In this document: one piece after another, positions 1 to 8,233 of the stretch | Numbering within the stretch: position 1 is the first letter of the stretch | Layout of the letters: every line of letters begins with the position of its first letter | Assembly: GCA_965222105.1 (NCBI GenBank) | Contig: CBDCTQ010000048.1 | Span: forward strand, 1 to 64,000 | Length of the DNA: 64,000 bases | Direction: 5' to 3' | Source: CALGLS01 sp965222105 | GTDB taxonomy: Bacteria > Bacteroidota > Bacteroidia > Chitinophagales > Saprospiraceae | Notes under the pieces: model-generated | What the model was told of the DNA's origin: nothing | Seen by the model: only the letters and a program-made list of their open reading frames with translations | The model's database searches: none | Position numbers and translations under genes: made by a program

Positions 1-804
1 TTGAAATTCGATGCCTGGAACGCCATCCAAGAGCGTTGCATCGAAACTATAGATGGGGTCGCAATCGGGATCGCTGGTGAGTTCAATGCTAACGGTCGTA
101 GATATGTTCAAGTTTGTGGTGGTGCTGAGCATGTAGATGATGTTCTGCATCAGGGCTTCGCTGTAAAATGTCCTAATCCAATCCTGATCGGAAGAAGTGA
201 TTACTTTTCCCAATGCAGGATCGGTTGGACAATAGACGAAACCATAGTTTTTGTTGTCGTTTTCTAAAAAAGGATATATGGTATTGTCGCCGTTGCCGTG
301 CGTACCATACCAAAAATAGGTCAAATCATTTACGGGATAAGGAGTGTTGCTCAAATTGCCTATAATCGTCATTGGCGTAATGCTTCCATCCGTTTGGCCC
401 TCCCAGCTAAAGCTATTGCCATTGTCGGCAATCAGTGTTTCAAACAATACATTTCCGGGGTGTGAAATTAAATACTCCGATTGGATGTACAAGCTACGTC
501 CCGACTGGAAAAAGGCCTTAATGACGTCTACCCGGTTGGCAGGAATGTTGATCAGTCCGGAAGAAATGATAAGCAGATCGTAGTTGTCGAAATTGGATAA
601 GTTGTCGAGGGCGGCCTGGTCAAATATAGTTGCTGAATGCCCCATATTGAGGGCGGTTGTTTCCCAATTGGAGTCCATCACCTGCATGGCGTGAAACGAC
701 TGGCTTTCTATGATGGCTATGTTGGCCGAATGCAGGAGGGCAGGTAAAAACAGAAAAAGCCAGCTAAGTCCCCATACAAATAGGGTTTGGTAACGAAAAG
801 TCAT
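1..804 (-). CDS. Secreted protein with amidotransferase-like N-terminal domain, cut by the window edge
   Basis: The frame is open from an ATG at 802-804 down to base 1 with no stop, so 268 codons are visible and the C-terminus lies outside. The first 26 residues form a signal peptide (Arg4, then a hydrophobic run ending in PALLHS). The mature part alternates strands and helices in a flavodoxin-like order: IAIIES near 29-34, DLLIISSG near 76-83, then a helix VDVIKAFFQSG and strand SLYIQSEY. This recalls the class I glutamine amidotransferase or ThuA-like fold found in exported Bacteroidota proteins. No catalytic triad can be assigned from this part. In this genome type, such proteins often carry repeats and a type IX sorting domain at the missing end; that is inference. 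Family assignment is tentative, but the gene itself is well supported by signal peptide and codon pattern. Confidence 0.72.
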   Translation of the reverse strand, partial: MTFRYQTLFVWGLSWLFLFLPALLHSANIAIIESQSFHAMQVMDSNWETTALNMGHSATIFDQAALDNLSNFDNYDLLIISSGLINIPANRVDVIKAFFQSGRSLYIQSEYLISHPGNVLFETLIADNGNSFSWEGQTDGSITPMTIIGNLSNTPYPVNDLTYFWYGTHGNGDNTIYPFLENDNKNYGFVYCPTDPALGKVITSSDQDWIRTFYSEALMQNIIYMLSTTTNLNISTTVSIELTSDPDCDPIYSFDATLLDGVPGIEFQ

Positions 805-1192
805 AGTCAACGGGATTATAAGTTAGGGGAGTTGGTTAAAATATAATGTAAGTTTCAAAGGGAGGAGATTCCAGCAGCAAGAGGAGTAATGTGGTGGCTG
901 CTTTGTGATTACAAAATTACAGGTGTGAACAAATTTCGGCAATAACTGATAATCGGTAATTCTGATATACGAAAAATAAATATGTTAATAAATGACTGAT
1001 AAATGACTGATTGTCAGCGCATTAGTATTTTGTAATCCATCAAAATGCTATTTGCTTCACGCAAAATATACCCAAAAATATAGGTACAAAAAACATATAT
1101 TATAAAATTGGGATACTTTTTGTAAAACATATTAGGTAGTTGCCCCGTCACCCCATCATGGCCTCAAACTCAACGTAAAATCGACATCTGAA
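805..1192. other. AT-rich divergent intergenic region
   Basis: This stretch separates the minus-strand secreted protein from the plus-strand malate synthase. It holds the minus-strand promoter at 912-942 and an 11-base direct tandem repeat (AAATGACTGAT at 990-1000 and 1001-1011). A weak -7-like TACTTTTT lies near 1114-1121 on the plus strand without a good partner box. No coding potential was seen. Confidence 0.5.
912..942 (-). promoter_or_regulatory. Bacteroidota-type promoter for the left-edge secreted protein
   Basis: Read on the minus strand this is TTG, 20 bases, then TAATTTTG, which fits the Bacteroidota -33/-7 pattern (TTG ... TAnnTTTG). The predicted start of transcription is near 905-908, leaving a leader of about 100 bases before the ATG at 804. 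This is a pattern match only. Confidence 0.4.
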
Positions 1193-2812
1193 ATGGAGTT
1201 TATCAAAGACAACCTGCTGGTTTCCTATCGCTGCCCGGAGGGCGTTCGCATTGCCGGATCGTATCGAGAGCGCTATGCCCGGATATTGTCCGTACCTGCG
1301 CTGCGATTTTTAAAGCAATTGCACGAACGCTTTGAGGAAAGAAGAAAAGCCGTTTTGCGACAGCGTAAAATGCATCCACCATCCTCCGGCCATAGCTTTA
1401 AGCTGGATCTTTCCGAATCGTCATATGATGTCCGGATATCCGATTGGTCCGTTTCACCCATTCCGCCCGACCTGCTCGACCAGCGGGTTGTTTTAGAGGG
1501 GGGCACCGACTCAAAAACAATGGTTGAAGCACTTAATTCAGGAGCCAACATTTTTGTGGCTAACCTGGAAGATGGCAATTGCCCCACCTGGAAAAACATG
1601 ATGGAGGCACAGGTCTACCTCAAAGAAGCCACCAACAAAAATCTCAGCTACTACGACTCCACCGTCCGTCAATCGAATTATCTGGATGCTACTACGGCCA
1701 CCCAAATGGTAAAACCCCGAGGCTGGCATCTGCTGGAAGAGAATATACGGATCAACGACGAACCCATCAGCGCGAGCCTGGTCGATTTCGGACTCTACTT
1801 TTTCCACAATGTTAAAATGCTCAGTGAGCAGGGCAGCGGCCCCTATTTCTGTCTGACAAAACTGGAAAGCCCCGTCGAAGCCCGTTTGTGGAATGATCTC
1901 TTTGTATTTGCACAGGACTATATGGGGTATTCCCAAAAGACCATAAAAGCTGCTCTTCAGGTAGATCACCTCCTGGCGACCCTCCAACTGCACGAAATGA
2001 TCTTCGAATTGCAGGCTCACTGTGCGGGATTGATAGTCGATCAGGAGGGTTATGTCTGTTCATGTATCCGGCATTTCAGTGACGTACCCAACAAGGTGTT
2101 TCCGGAAGCCTCCCAACTTAGTCCAGATACACCACTATTACAATCCTATGCTCATTGGTTGATCCAGGCCGGACACAAAAGAGGATTGCCCGTGGTGGGT
2201 GGCCTGGTGAGGGAGGTTCCCCAAAATGAAAACGAAGGGATCTATGTGGCCGCCTCTGAGCGCATCCGCCGGGAAAAGTTGCTGGAAGTAAAAGCCGGTT
2301 TTGATGGTGGCCGTGTGGTTCATCCTGTGTTGGTAGAGGAGGTAAAATCGGTATTCGATGAGCATATGCCCTCCAAAAACCAGGTGGCCAATAAAAGGCT
2401 GGACCTACACATTTCCGAAAAGGACCTTTCACATTTTCCAAAGGGAACCATATCAGAACAAGGAGTTCGTCGCCAGATACGCATCAGCATCTTATATTTG
2501 GAAAATTGGTTGAAGGGAACAGGCATGATCTCCTTTGAGAATGAATACCTGGATGCTTCTTCCCTCGAACTATGCCGGTGTCAGATATGGCAATGGATCC
2601 AGCACCGTGCGCGCCTTGCCGACGGCCGTATGCTGACCCTCGATCTGTATAAACTACTGTTGTTGGAAGAGTTGCAGGCCATCGAAAAGCAGGTAGGAGC
2701 AGCCGCTTTTCTCCGCGGTAAATACACCACTGCCACCCACCTGTTCGATCAATTGATCCAGCAGGAGAACCTGGTGCCGTATTTTACAGAGCTTGGATAC
2801 GAACTTTTATAA
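1193..2812 (+). CDS. aceB: Malate synthase A family protein with altered metal-binding residues
   Basis: The family condenses glyoxylate with acetyl-CoA to malate in the glyoxylate shunt, in the cytosol. The length (539 aa) fits isoform A. Recognisable family blocks in order are NSGANIFVANLEDGNCPTW (115-133), KPRGWHL (174-180), KLESPVEARLWNDLF (223-237) and IWQWIQHRARLADG (465-478). Asp454 in YLDASSLELCR sits where the catalytic base (Asp447 in E. coli AceB) is expected. However, the two Mg2+ ligands known in E. coli (Glu250 and Asp278) align, at a constant offset of eight, with Asp258 (QVDHLL) and Gly286 (LIVDQEGY), and the usual GLNxGxWDY signature is gone. The gene may therefore encode an impaired or repurposed paralogue. 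No isocitrate lyase is adjacent. A 57-residue membrane protein follows on the same strand. Confidence 0.85.
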   Translation: MEFIKDNLLVSYRCPEGVRIAGSYRERYARILSVPALRFLKQLHERFEERRKAVLRQRKMHPPSSGHSFKLDLSESSYDVRISDWSVSPIPPDLLDQRVVLEGGTDSKTMVEALNSGANIFVANLEDGNCPTWKNMMEAQVYLKEATNKNLSYYDSTVRQSNYLDATTATQMVKPRGWHLLEENIRINDEPISASLVDFGLYFFHNVKMLSEQGSGPYFCLTKLESPVEARLWNDLFVFAQDYMGYSQKTIKAALQVDHLLATLQLHEMIFELQAHCAGLIVDQEGYVCSCIRHFSDVPNKVFPEASQLSPDTPLLQSYAHWLIQAGHKRGLPVVGGLVREVPQNENEGIYVAASERIRREKLLEVKAGFDGGRVVHPVLVEEVKSVFDEHMPSKNQVANKRLDLHISEKDLSHFPKGTISEQGVRRQIRISILYLENWLKGTGMISFENEYLDASSLELCRCQIWQWIQHRARLADGRMLTLDLYKLLLLEELQAIEKQVGAAAFLRGKYTTATHLFDQLIQQENLVPYFTELGYELL

Positions 2813-2861
2813 AAATCCCTAAAAAACAAGGGAAAAGCTATCGGGAATGTGGAAAATACGT

Positions 2862-2869
2862 TAGCTTTG
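2862..2869 (+). promoter_or_regulatory. -7 box TAGCTTTG ahead of the 57-residue protein
   Basis: This is a perfect match to the Bacteroidota TAnnTTTG -7 element, 19 bases before the ATG at 2889. No clear TTG -33 box lies at the usual distance (the bases there read TCGGG). It suggests the small gene can be transcribed on its own with a very short leader. Confidence 0.4.
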
Positions 2870-2888
2870 CGGCGTATCAAACACCTGA

Positions 2889-3062
2889 ATGGACATGACA
2901 AATACCACTTCTTCTACCCGTAAAAATACCGGCCGTTATTGGATGTATTTTTTGATTTCCACCATTGCCTGCGTCGCCCTGCTGCTGTTCAAACCCGAAT
3001 GGTTTTGGGTAGCCTTGCCGTTTGTGCTCACCAGTCTGGTGATGGCTTTTGATGCCATGTAG
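2889..3062 (+). CDS. Small two-helix membrane protein, 57 aa
   Basis: This short frame begins ATGGACATG, ends at TAG 3060-3062 and encodes 57 residues. Thr/Ser-rich and basic residues come first (TNTTSSTRKNTGR), then two hydrophobic segments of roughly 18-34 and 38-53, separated by KPEW. The layout is of a small inner-membrane hairpin. A -7 box lies just upstream, and the codons are typical of the neighbours. It starts 76 bases after malate synthase and may also be co-transcribed with it. The second in-frame ATG (2895) is an equally possible start. No family is recognised and no function can be assigned. Confidence 0.6.
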   Translation: MDMTNTTSSTRKNTGRYWMYFLISTIACVALLLFKPEWFWVALPFVLTSLVMAFDAM

Positions 3063-3218
3063 GCAGGAGGAGGCTTCGGGCTGGTTTGTTTATAGATCAG
3101 GGCCTCTTGTTATGGCCTTCACGATTAGATCACATTTTGTGTTTGCACCTCAAGTTATTCTTCTGTATCTGTAATAGGTAGCTTTCAACAGCCAAAAACT
3201 GCCCAAAATTCAATAGCC

Positions 3219-4397
3219 ATGAAAAACGCATTGCTCTTATTTGTATTAAACTGCTTACTGATTTTTGGGTCTTCCTCCATATTGGCTCAAAAGCACTATT
3301 ATACTCCTGGGTTGGTAGTCACCTCCGAAGGAGATACGCTAAAAGGGGACATTTTCTACGAAGGTAAACTAAGACTGCCTTCGGTTTTGAAAATGAAAAT
3401 AAAGGGAGATATTCGTTCCTTTGAGCCCCACCAACTCCAACTGGTGGATGTATTTGGTAAGACGGTGTATTACAGCCGGTTAGTCAAATACCACATCAAT
3501 CCCAATCACCTCGATTTTATAATGGAAACGGAAAATTCGCAAAATCCTATCTGGGAGGAAAAACATATTTTTATTGAAGCTTTGATTATTGGCGACCTCA
3601 GCTTGTTTCGGTTTAAAGACAAATCCGATAAGGTTCATTTTGTAGTGGGGAAGGCTGATGGTGAATTGACCGATTTGGTCAGGATTCGTTACCGGAAGAA
3701 TGGAAAGACCCCTCTTTTCAACAAATACAGAGGACAATTAATTCAACTCATGGCGGCCTGTCCGGAATTGAAAGTCAAAATTAAAGAGCTGAAGTTTCTG
3801 GAAGGGCCAATTCTAAAGCTGTTTCATAAGTATTACGACTGTGTCAATACCAAACCCGTCTATGAAAAGCCAAAGGATAAATATATATGGAAATTCGGAT
3901 TGATGGCTGGCGTTGCATCCAATGGTTATTACACCGCCGATCTTGTAAGGGATTTTGCAAAAAGAGGGTCTTCCGTCAACTTCCACGGAACCGGAATCGT
4001 TGAACTGATTCTACCCTGGCATCACGGTACCTGGTCAGTGGCTGGATACCTCGGATTTAAAACTTATAAGACAGACCTTCAGGAAAATGGATCGCCTCTT
4101 TCGATTGTAAAAAATGGTCGTATGAAATATATCCGACATGCATATGCCGTAAAGGCTGCTATCGTCAACAAAGAACAATTAAAATGGAAAATTAACGGAG
4201 GATTTTCATTTGGAACTGTCATCAATTCACCTGTAAGGTCAAGGTCCGTTGAGAGTGGTATTTTCGTTGGTACCGATTTGTATTATTCCAATTACGGTTT
4301 ACATATTATACATGAAAGAACCAATGGACATTCGCCCTTTATAAACCTAGCCACCCGGCTGAGAACCTGGTATTTCCTGGTAAGCTATACTTTTTGA
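3219..4397 (+). CDS. PorT-like outer-membrane barrel protein, unknown function
   Basis: The 392-residue product begins with a signal peptide (MKNALLLFVLNCLLIFGSSS, cleaved after ILAQ). An N-terminal soluble part follows with the GDTLKGDIFYEG motif near 39-50, which recurs in many Bacteroidota proteins of unknown role. From about residue 220 the sequence turns into alternating amphipathic strands (WKFGLMAGVASNG, GTWSVAGYLGF, LKWKINGGFSFG) and ends in a Phe (LVSYTF), as outer-membrane barrels do. It stands alone; the next gene is convergent. The role is unknown: porin-like, or part of surface assembly. Confidence 0.7.
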   Translation: MKNALLLFVLNCLLIFGSSSILAQKHYYTPGLVVTSEGDTLKGDIFYEGKLRLPSVLKMKIKGDIRSFEPHQLQLVDVFGKTVYYSRLVKYHINPNHLDFIMETENSQNPIWEEKHIFIEALIIGDLSLFRFKDKSDKVHFVVGKADGELTDLVRIRYRKNGKTPLFNKYRGQLIQLMAACPELKVKIKELKFLEGPILKLFHKYYDCVNTKPVYEKPKDKYIWKFGLMAGVASNGYYTADLVRDFAKRGSSVNFHGTGIVELILPWHHGTWSVAGYLGFKTYKTDLQENGSPLSIVKNGRMKYIRHAYAVKAAIVNKEQLKWKINGGFSFGTVINSPVRSRSVESGIFVGTDLYYSNYGLHIIHERTNGHSPFINLATRLRTWYFLVSYTF

Positions 4398-4434
4398 GGA
4401 GTACAATTTGCTACTGCTACCTCTTGAGCAGTTG

Positions 4435-5412
4435 TTACTCGCTATTCGCAAACGAGAAATTGTAAAAAACACTGACCGTAATTTTATACGAAGTCGTCAA
4501 CTGCACCCCCGTCAGTCGACGATAGAGCGGCCATTGAGTCACCAATCCGAATCCATAACGGGGATCCAACAATACTTCCACACCCGGCAAAACATATCCC
4601 CAATGCCCACCCGTATTGGGTGCGGGACTACCATCAGACTGGTCGACTTCCGTATACCGATACCGGAACATCAATTGAGGGGTGATCTGGGTGGCGCCCC
4701 AAAATAGCTGATGAGTCAGTCCCCAGTTGACTTGCAATTCGTTTCCAAACTTGTACCGCTGTTGTTGATTAAAGCGGTCGGCGGTGGTCGTGTACCGATA
4801 GGTGATGCCTGCTCGAAAAAACATTTGTTCCAACAAGAAATCTCTTTTGTTGAATTGACTTACCGCCAAAATATCCCAGGAGCCCGTACCCGGTTGAAGG
4901 TCGGGATTGAGCAATAAGCCGGTGAGTTCATGGCTGCGGTTGGTAGGGCCGGTAGCCGTTTTGGCGCCAGCCGCCACTGACCAGGAATAGGTATTGTCAT
5001 TAAAAATATTGTACTGCAACATCAACACAATATCGCCAAAGCCCTGGCCCACCGTACTATTTTGAGCCACACCAATGTCGATTTTTTCTACTTGCCGGAT
5101 GATGGGCAGGAGTGCCGTCAGGGCCCAACGATTGTCGAAAGCGTAGCCCAGTCGAAGTAAACCGGAGTGGGTGAGTCGGGTGCGGGTTTTGTCGTTTAGT
5201 TCTTTTGATTTGCTTACGAGGTCGCCGAGGTGGTTGTAGTCGTATATAAGGCGGACGGAGAGGGTTTTGGCGGCGGAAGTGGTGAGTTCGAGGTTTCCCG
5301 AAAGGGGAGTGCCGCCGGAGCAACAGCCTTGGGCCTTTAGGTATTGAAAATTATCAAAACTCAGTAAACTGGTTAGGAAAAAAATAGATAATATTGACGG
5401 AATCCTAAGCAT
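4435..5412 (-). CDS. Outer-membrane protein of putative transporter type
   Basis: With the ATG at 5410-5412 the product has 325 residues. An in-frame ATG 45 bases further upstream would overlap the preceding gene and put charged residues before the signal sequence, so the shorter start is preferred. The signal peptide is MLRIPSILSIFFLTSLLSF, and the mature end begins near QGCCSGGTPLSGN. The rest is strand-rich with regularly spaced aromatic residues (LRLGYAFDNRWALTALLPI, HWGYVLPGVEVLLDPRYGFG) and reads as an outer-membrane barrel. The Cys pair next to Gly-Gly near the mature start is unusual. It starts 4 bases after the stop of the DUF3179 lipoprotein gene, so the two are almost certainly co-transcribed. 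Confidence 0.68.
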   Translation of the reverse strand: MLRIPSILSIFFLTSLLSFDNFQYLKAQGCCSGGTPLSGNLELTTSAAKTLSVRLIYDYNHLGDLVSKSKELNDKTRTRLTHSGLLRLGYAFDNRWALTALLPIIRQVEKIDIGVAQNSTVGQGFGDIVLMLQYNIFNDNTYSWSVAAGAKTATGPTNRSHELTGLLLNPDLQPGTGSWDILAVSQFNKRDFLLEQMFFRAGITYRYTTTADRFNQQQRYKFGNELQVNWGLTHQLFWGATQITPQLMFRYRYTEVDQSDGSPAPNTGGHWGYVLPGVEVLLDPRYGFGLVTQWPLYRRLTGVQLTTSYKITVSVFYNFSFANSE

Positions 5413-5416
5413 TCGA

Positions 5417-6538
5417 TCAATCCTTAAAGTCCTGGAACCGATAAGCTTTTGCTTCACCGTCGATTATAATGCCCAATACTCTTTCTTTAAAAGAAAGTCG
5501 ATTATCTTCATATTCAATTGGATAAGAAAGGTGGCTTGGGTCAGCTATATAATCTTCATAAGGGTTGATGGTATAATCTTTTCCATATCCGGTATCAGTG
5601 GTTAATACCAAGGGCTCTTCATATAATTGTTTCCAGGTTTGCCAGGTAGTTTCTAATACTTGTGTGGTTACTAGTTTTTCGCCAATTAGATATCCGTTTA
5701 CACAATCTGATCGCATTTGAGACCAAAGGCTACCGGTATTTCTGTCATACGGCATGACATTACCATTATAAAGAAGACCGGAAACGCCAAATGTAGAAAT
5801 TGCGCCATCAATTTCTCTATCCCATAATATGGCTGTTCCAGTGATAGGACAAAAGGACATAGAGAAATAAAAATTATCAATATTATCATTGACGATTTCG
5901 TGCCAATTAAGAATACGGTGAGGGTATAATCGGGTCGTTCCATTGTGTGTTATTCCGATAACAAGATCATCATCTTCGATAAAATAGCCATTGTTAATGG
6001 CATCTTTTTCATCGTAATCTTCAAATTTTGGTTCATCAATAGCCGGTATACCATCTAATCCTAATACGTTAAATACATTTTCGGTAGGGATAGTCCAGTT
6101 ATCTTCAGGAGGTAATTGAGTAAACCCTCCGGGATATGGTGTTCCATCATATAATTCTATTCCGGGATACATGGTACTCCAAGCAAACCAAAATCCAATA
6201 TAACTATTTACAGGAGTAAGTCGCTGACCTTTTCTGGGGCCTTTAATAGCAATACCTTCTAATGACCATTCATTTTCTTCATTATCCGTAAGAATGATGG
6301 GAAGAGCTCTTTGTTTGACTTCAAATTCGAGTAAGGTTCCATCTGGCAATGTCCGTTCAAAAGCAACGATAAAATTAGAACCAGAATTACCTGTCACCAC
6401 AATCGGAACACCATTAAATTCATCAAGGAGCATTTTTGTAGTACCAGATAATGTATTTGGAACTATGGTTTCATTATCTTTTTTACAGGATAGAAAAGAT
6501 AAAATGCAAAACAGTAAGAAGGAAATTGTGTTCTTCAT
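5417..6538 (-). CDS. DUF3179 domain lipoprotein
   Basis: This 373-residue protein has a lipoprotein signal (FLLFCILSFLSC, Cys18), so it is probably anchored in a membrane. The second half carries DUF3179 landmarks: LYPHRILNWHEIVND near 207-221, SFCPITGTAILWDRE, STFGVSGLLYNGNVMPYDR, SLWSQM and the late SFKERVLGIIIDGEAKAY. Many family members have two cysteines in the central motif (CPLCGTA); here the second is Thr (CPITGTA). The biochemical role of the family is unknown. It is the first gene of a two-gene unit with the outer-membrane protein at 4435-5412. Confidence 0.85.
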   Translation of the reverse strand: MKNTISFLLFCILSFLSCKKDNETIVPNTLSGTTKMLLDEFNGVPIVVTGNSGSNFIVAFERTLPDGTLLEFEVKQRALPIILTDNEENEWSLEGIAIKGPRKGQRLTPVNSYIGFWFAWSTMYPGIELYDGTPYPGGFTQLPPEDNWTIPTENVFNVLGLDGIPAIDEPKFEDYDEKDAINNGYFIEDDDLVIGITHNGTTRLYPHRILNWHEIVNDNIDNFYFSMSFCPITGTAILWDREIDGAISTFGVSGLLYNGNVMPYDRNTGSLWSQMRSDCVNGYLIGEKLVTTQVLETTWQTWKQLYEEPLVLTTDTGYGKDYTINPYEDYIADPSHLSYPIEYEDNRLSFKERVLGIIIDGEAKAYRFQDFKD

Positions 6539-6723
6539 AAAATGTTCGAATTTTAAACTTTGGTTGCTAGTTTAACGATTTTTATCACAAAAATCTGTCG
6601 GTATGGACACTTTTTACATACAAAATTGGAAAAGATTGTTCAGAATTAGGAACAAGTAACGAACGAATGCTATATCTCTGTATCCTGTATGACAGTTGCT
6701 TGAGATAAAAATGACATACTTCA

Positions 6724-6760
6724 TTAAAAAAGGAGCAATTCAAGAAAATTGAATTGCTCC
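6724..6760 (-). terminator. Rho-independent terminator after the SusC/SusD unit
   Basis: A perfect 12-base-pair stem (GGAGCAATTCAA / TTGAATTGCTCC) spans 6732-6760 with a 5-base loop. On the minus strand it is followed by six T's. It lies 35 bases after the SusD stop, exactly where the SusC-SusD transcript should end. Confidence 0.9.
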
Positions 6761-6794
6761 AGTATTTTTAGACAAATGGAACTAATCAGCTAAA

Positions 6795-8213
6795 TTAGAA
6801 TACGTCCCACCACATTTTAGTATTCAAATCATCAGGATTTGTCAATGGAATAGCACTTCCGTTACGAGTTTGCTCAGAAATTGGATAAGGCAAACGAACA
6901 GGAATATTTGGATTTGTTGCAGCTGCAGGTACAGCCAATTGAGGCTCATCTAAACGCAGCCACTCAGCCCAAGCTTGTGGTCCATTCATGTAGAAAGCCA
7001 ACCATTTTTGTAAGCCGAGAGATGCTCTCCAATTACCAGCGTCATATGGGTTGTTGGCAATATAATCGGTACCATCAACACCCCAGTATTCCATAGAGGC
7101 AGCGATACCAGCTTCGTAAGCAGTGGCAGCATCCCCAGTAAGAATATCTCTTTCGTAAGCTTCCGCTAACAAGAAATGTACTTCAGCTGCGTCCATCAAT
7201 ATCGCTGGAGCAGTTGCAGCTCTTGTACTTTCACCAGGACGAGAGGAGATTGATTTCAAAGCAAAAGCTTCTCCATCTGTAAGGCCATAAGGCATGCCTA
7301 CATAGTCACCTGAGTTGTTAACAGCAGCGTATGCACTCAAACGTGGATCATTAGACGCCATCATTCCGTCGACCAAAACATCTGTAACGCAGAAATCATC
7401 ACGAGTAGCGATTACGTTATCAACATATAGTGGATTGGCAACAGTAGGGTTAGCATCAAATACATAGGTTGCATTTTGAGAATTCGAAGTAATAAGGTCA
7501 CCAGAAATAGCAGAAATAGCAGCTTTTGCTTCACTTTCAGAAGCATCAACCATTCGCATAGCAATTCTAAGAGCCAAAGAATTTGCAAAACGCTTCCAAG
7601 AAGCTACGTCACCATTGTAAATAAGGTCACCAGAAGTGAAAGATGGTGCACTTGGGTTTAAGTTGTTTGCAGCTGCTTGAATTCTAACCAATAAGTCTGA
7701 GTAAATTGCTTTTTGATCATCATAAGTTGGAGCTTGGAATTCACTAGGCTTCAATGCTTGAGAATAAGGGATGTCACCAAACATGTCTGTTAAAGAGTGG
7801 AATGCCATAACAGACATTACTTCAATTATTGCTAATTGATTGGATTTTTGTGTGGCTTCAATACCTTCATTAGCATTGATCAAATCAGCCGCAGATTGAA
7901 ATTCCTGTAAAGCATCGGCATATATTTCGATCCAAGGAAGATCAAAATCATTACCGTCGACAGTATATCGTGATTCTTCCGCATACTCATTTTGCGCCCA
8001 GTGTTGAACCATCAACATTGACCATTCTGCGTTGACCTCACGACTCCAAATTCGATTCATCATGGCATGCTGTCCAAAAGTGATAAGGTTCTCAGCAGGA
8101 ACTTCTGATGGATTATTTGGATCAACATTAAGATCTGATAAATCTTCACAGCTGGTAAGTGAAATCATTACCACTCCGACCAGCATGAACATTAAATATT
8201 TAATATTTCTCAT
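6795..8213 (-). CDS. SusD/RagB family outer-membrane lipoprotein
   Basis: The 472-residue product has a lipoprotein signal (VGVVMISLTSC, Cys22) followed by the NVDPNNPSEV stretch typical of SusD-like proteins of the SusD-like_2 type. Helix-rich blocks follow: QHAMMNRIWSREVNAEW, VMSVMAFHSLTDMFGDIPYSQAL and AEVHFLLAEAYERDILTG. SusD proteins sit on the cell surface and form the lid of the SusC transporter for glycans or peptides. It lies 20 bases after the susC-like gene on the same strand and is followed by a strong terminator, so the pair forms a closed unit. No glycoside hydrolase, sulfatase or peptidase gene is nearby, so the substrate cannot be inferred. Confidence 0.93.
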   Translation of the reverse strand: MRNIKYLMFMLVGVVMISLTSCEDLSDLNVDPNNPSEVPAENLITFGQHAMMNRIWSREVNAEWSMLMVQHWAQNEYAEESRYTVDGNDFDLPWIEIYADALQEFQSAADLINANEGIEATQKSNQLAIIEVMSVMAFHSLTDMFGDIPYSQALKPSEFQAPTYDDQKAIYSDLLVRIQAAANNLNPSAPSFTSGDLIYNGDVASWKRFANSLALRIAMRMVDASESEAKAAISAISGDLITSNSQNATYVFDANPTVANPLYVDNVIATRDDFCVTDVLVDGMMASNDPRLSAYAAVNNSGDYVGMPYGLTDGEAFALKSISSRPGESTRAATAPAILMDAAEVHFLLAEAYERDILTGDAATAYEAGIAASMEYWGVDGTDYIANNPYDAGNWRASLGLQKWLAFYMNGPQAWAEWLRLDEPQLAVPAAATNPNIPVRLPYPISEQTRNGSAIPLTNPDDLNTKMWWDVF

Positions 8214-8233
8214 TTCTAAATAGAGTTTTTAAA

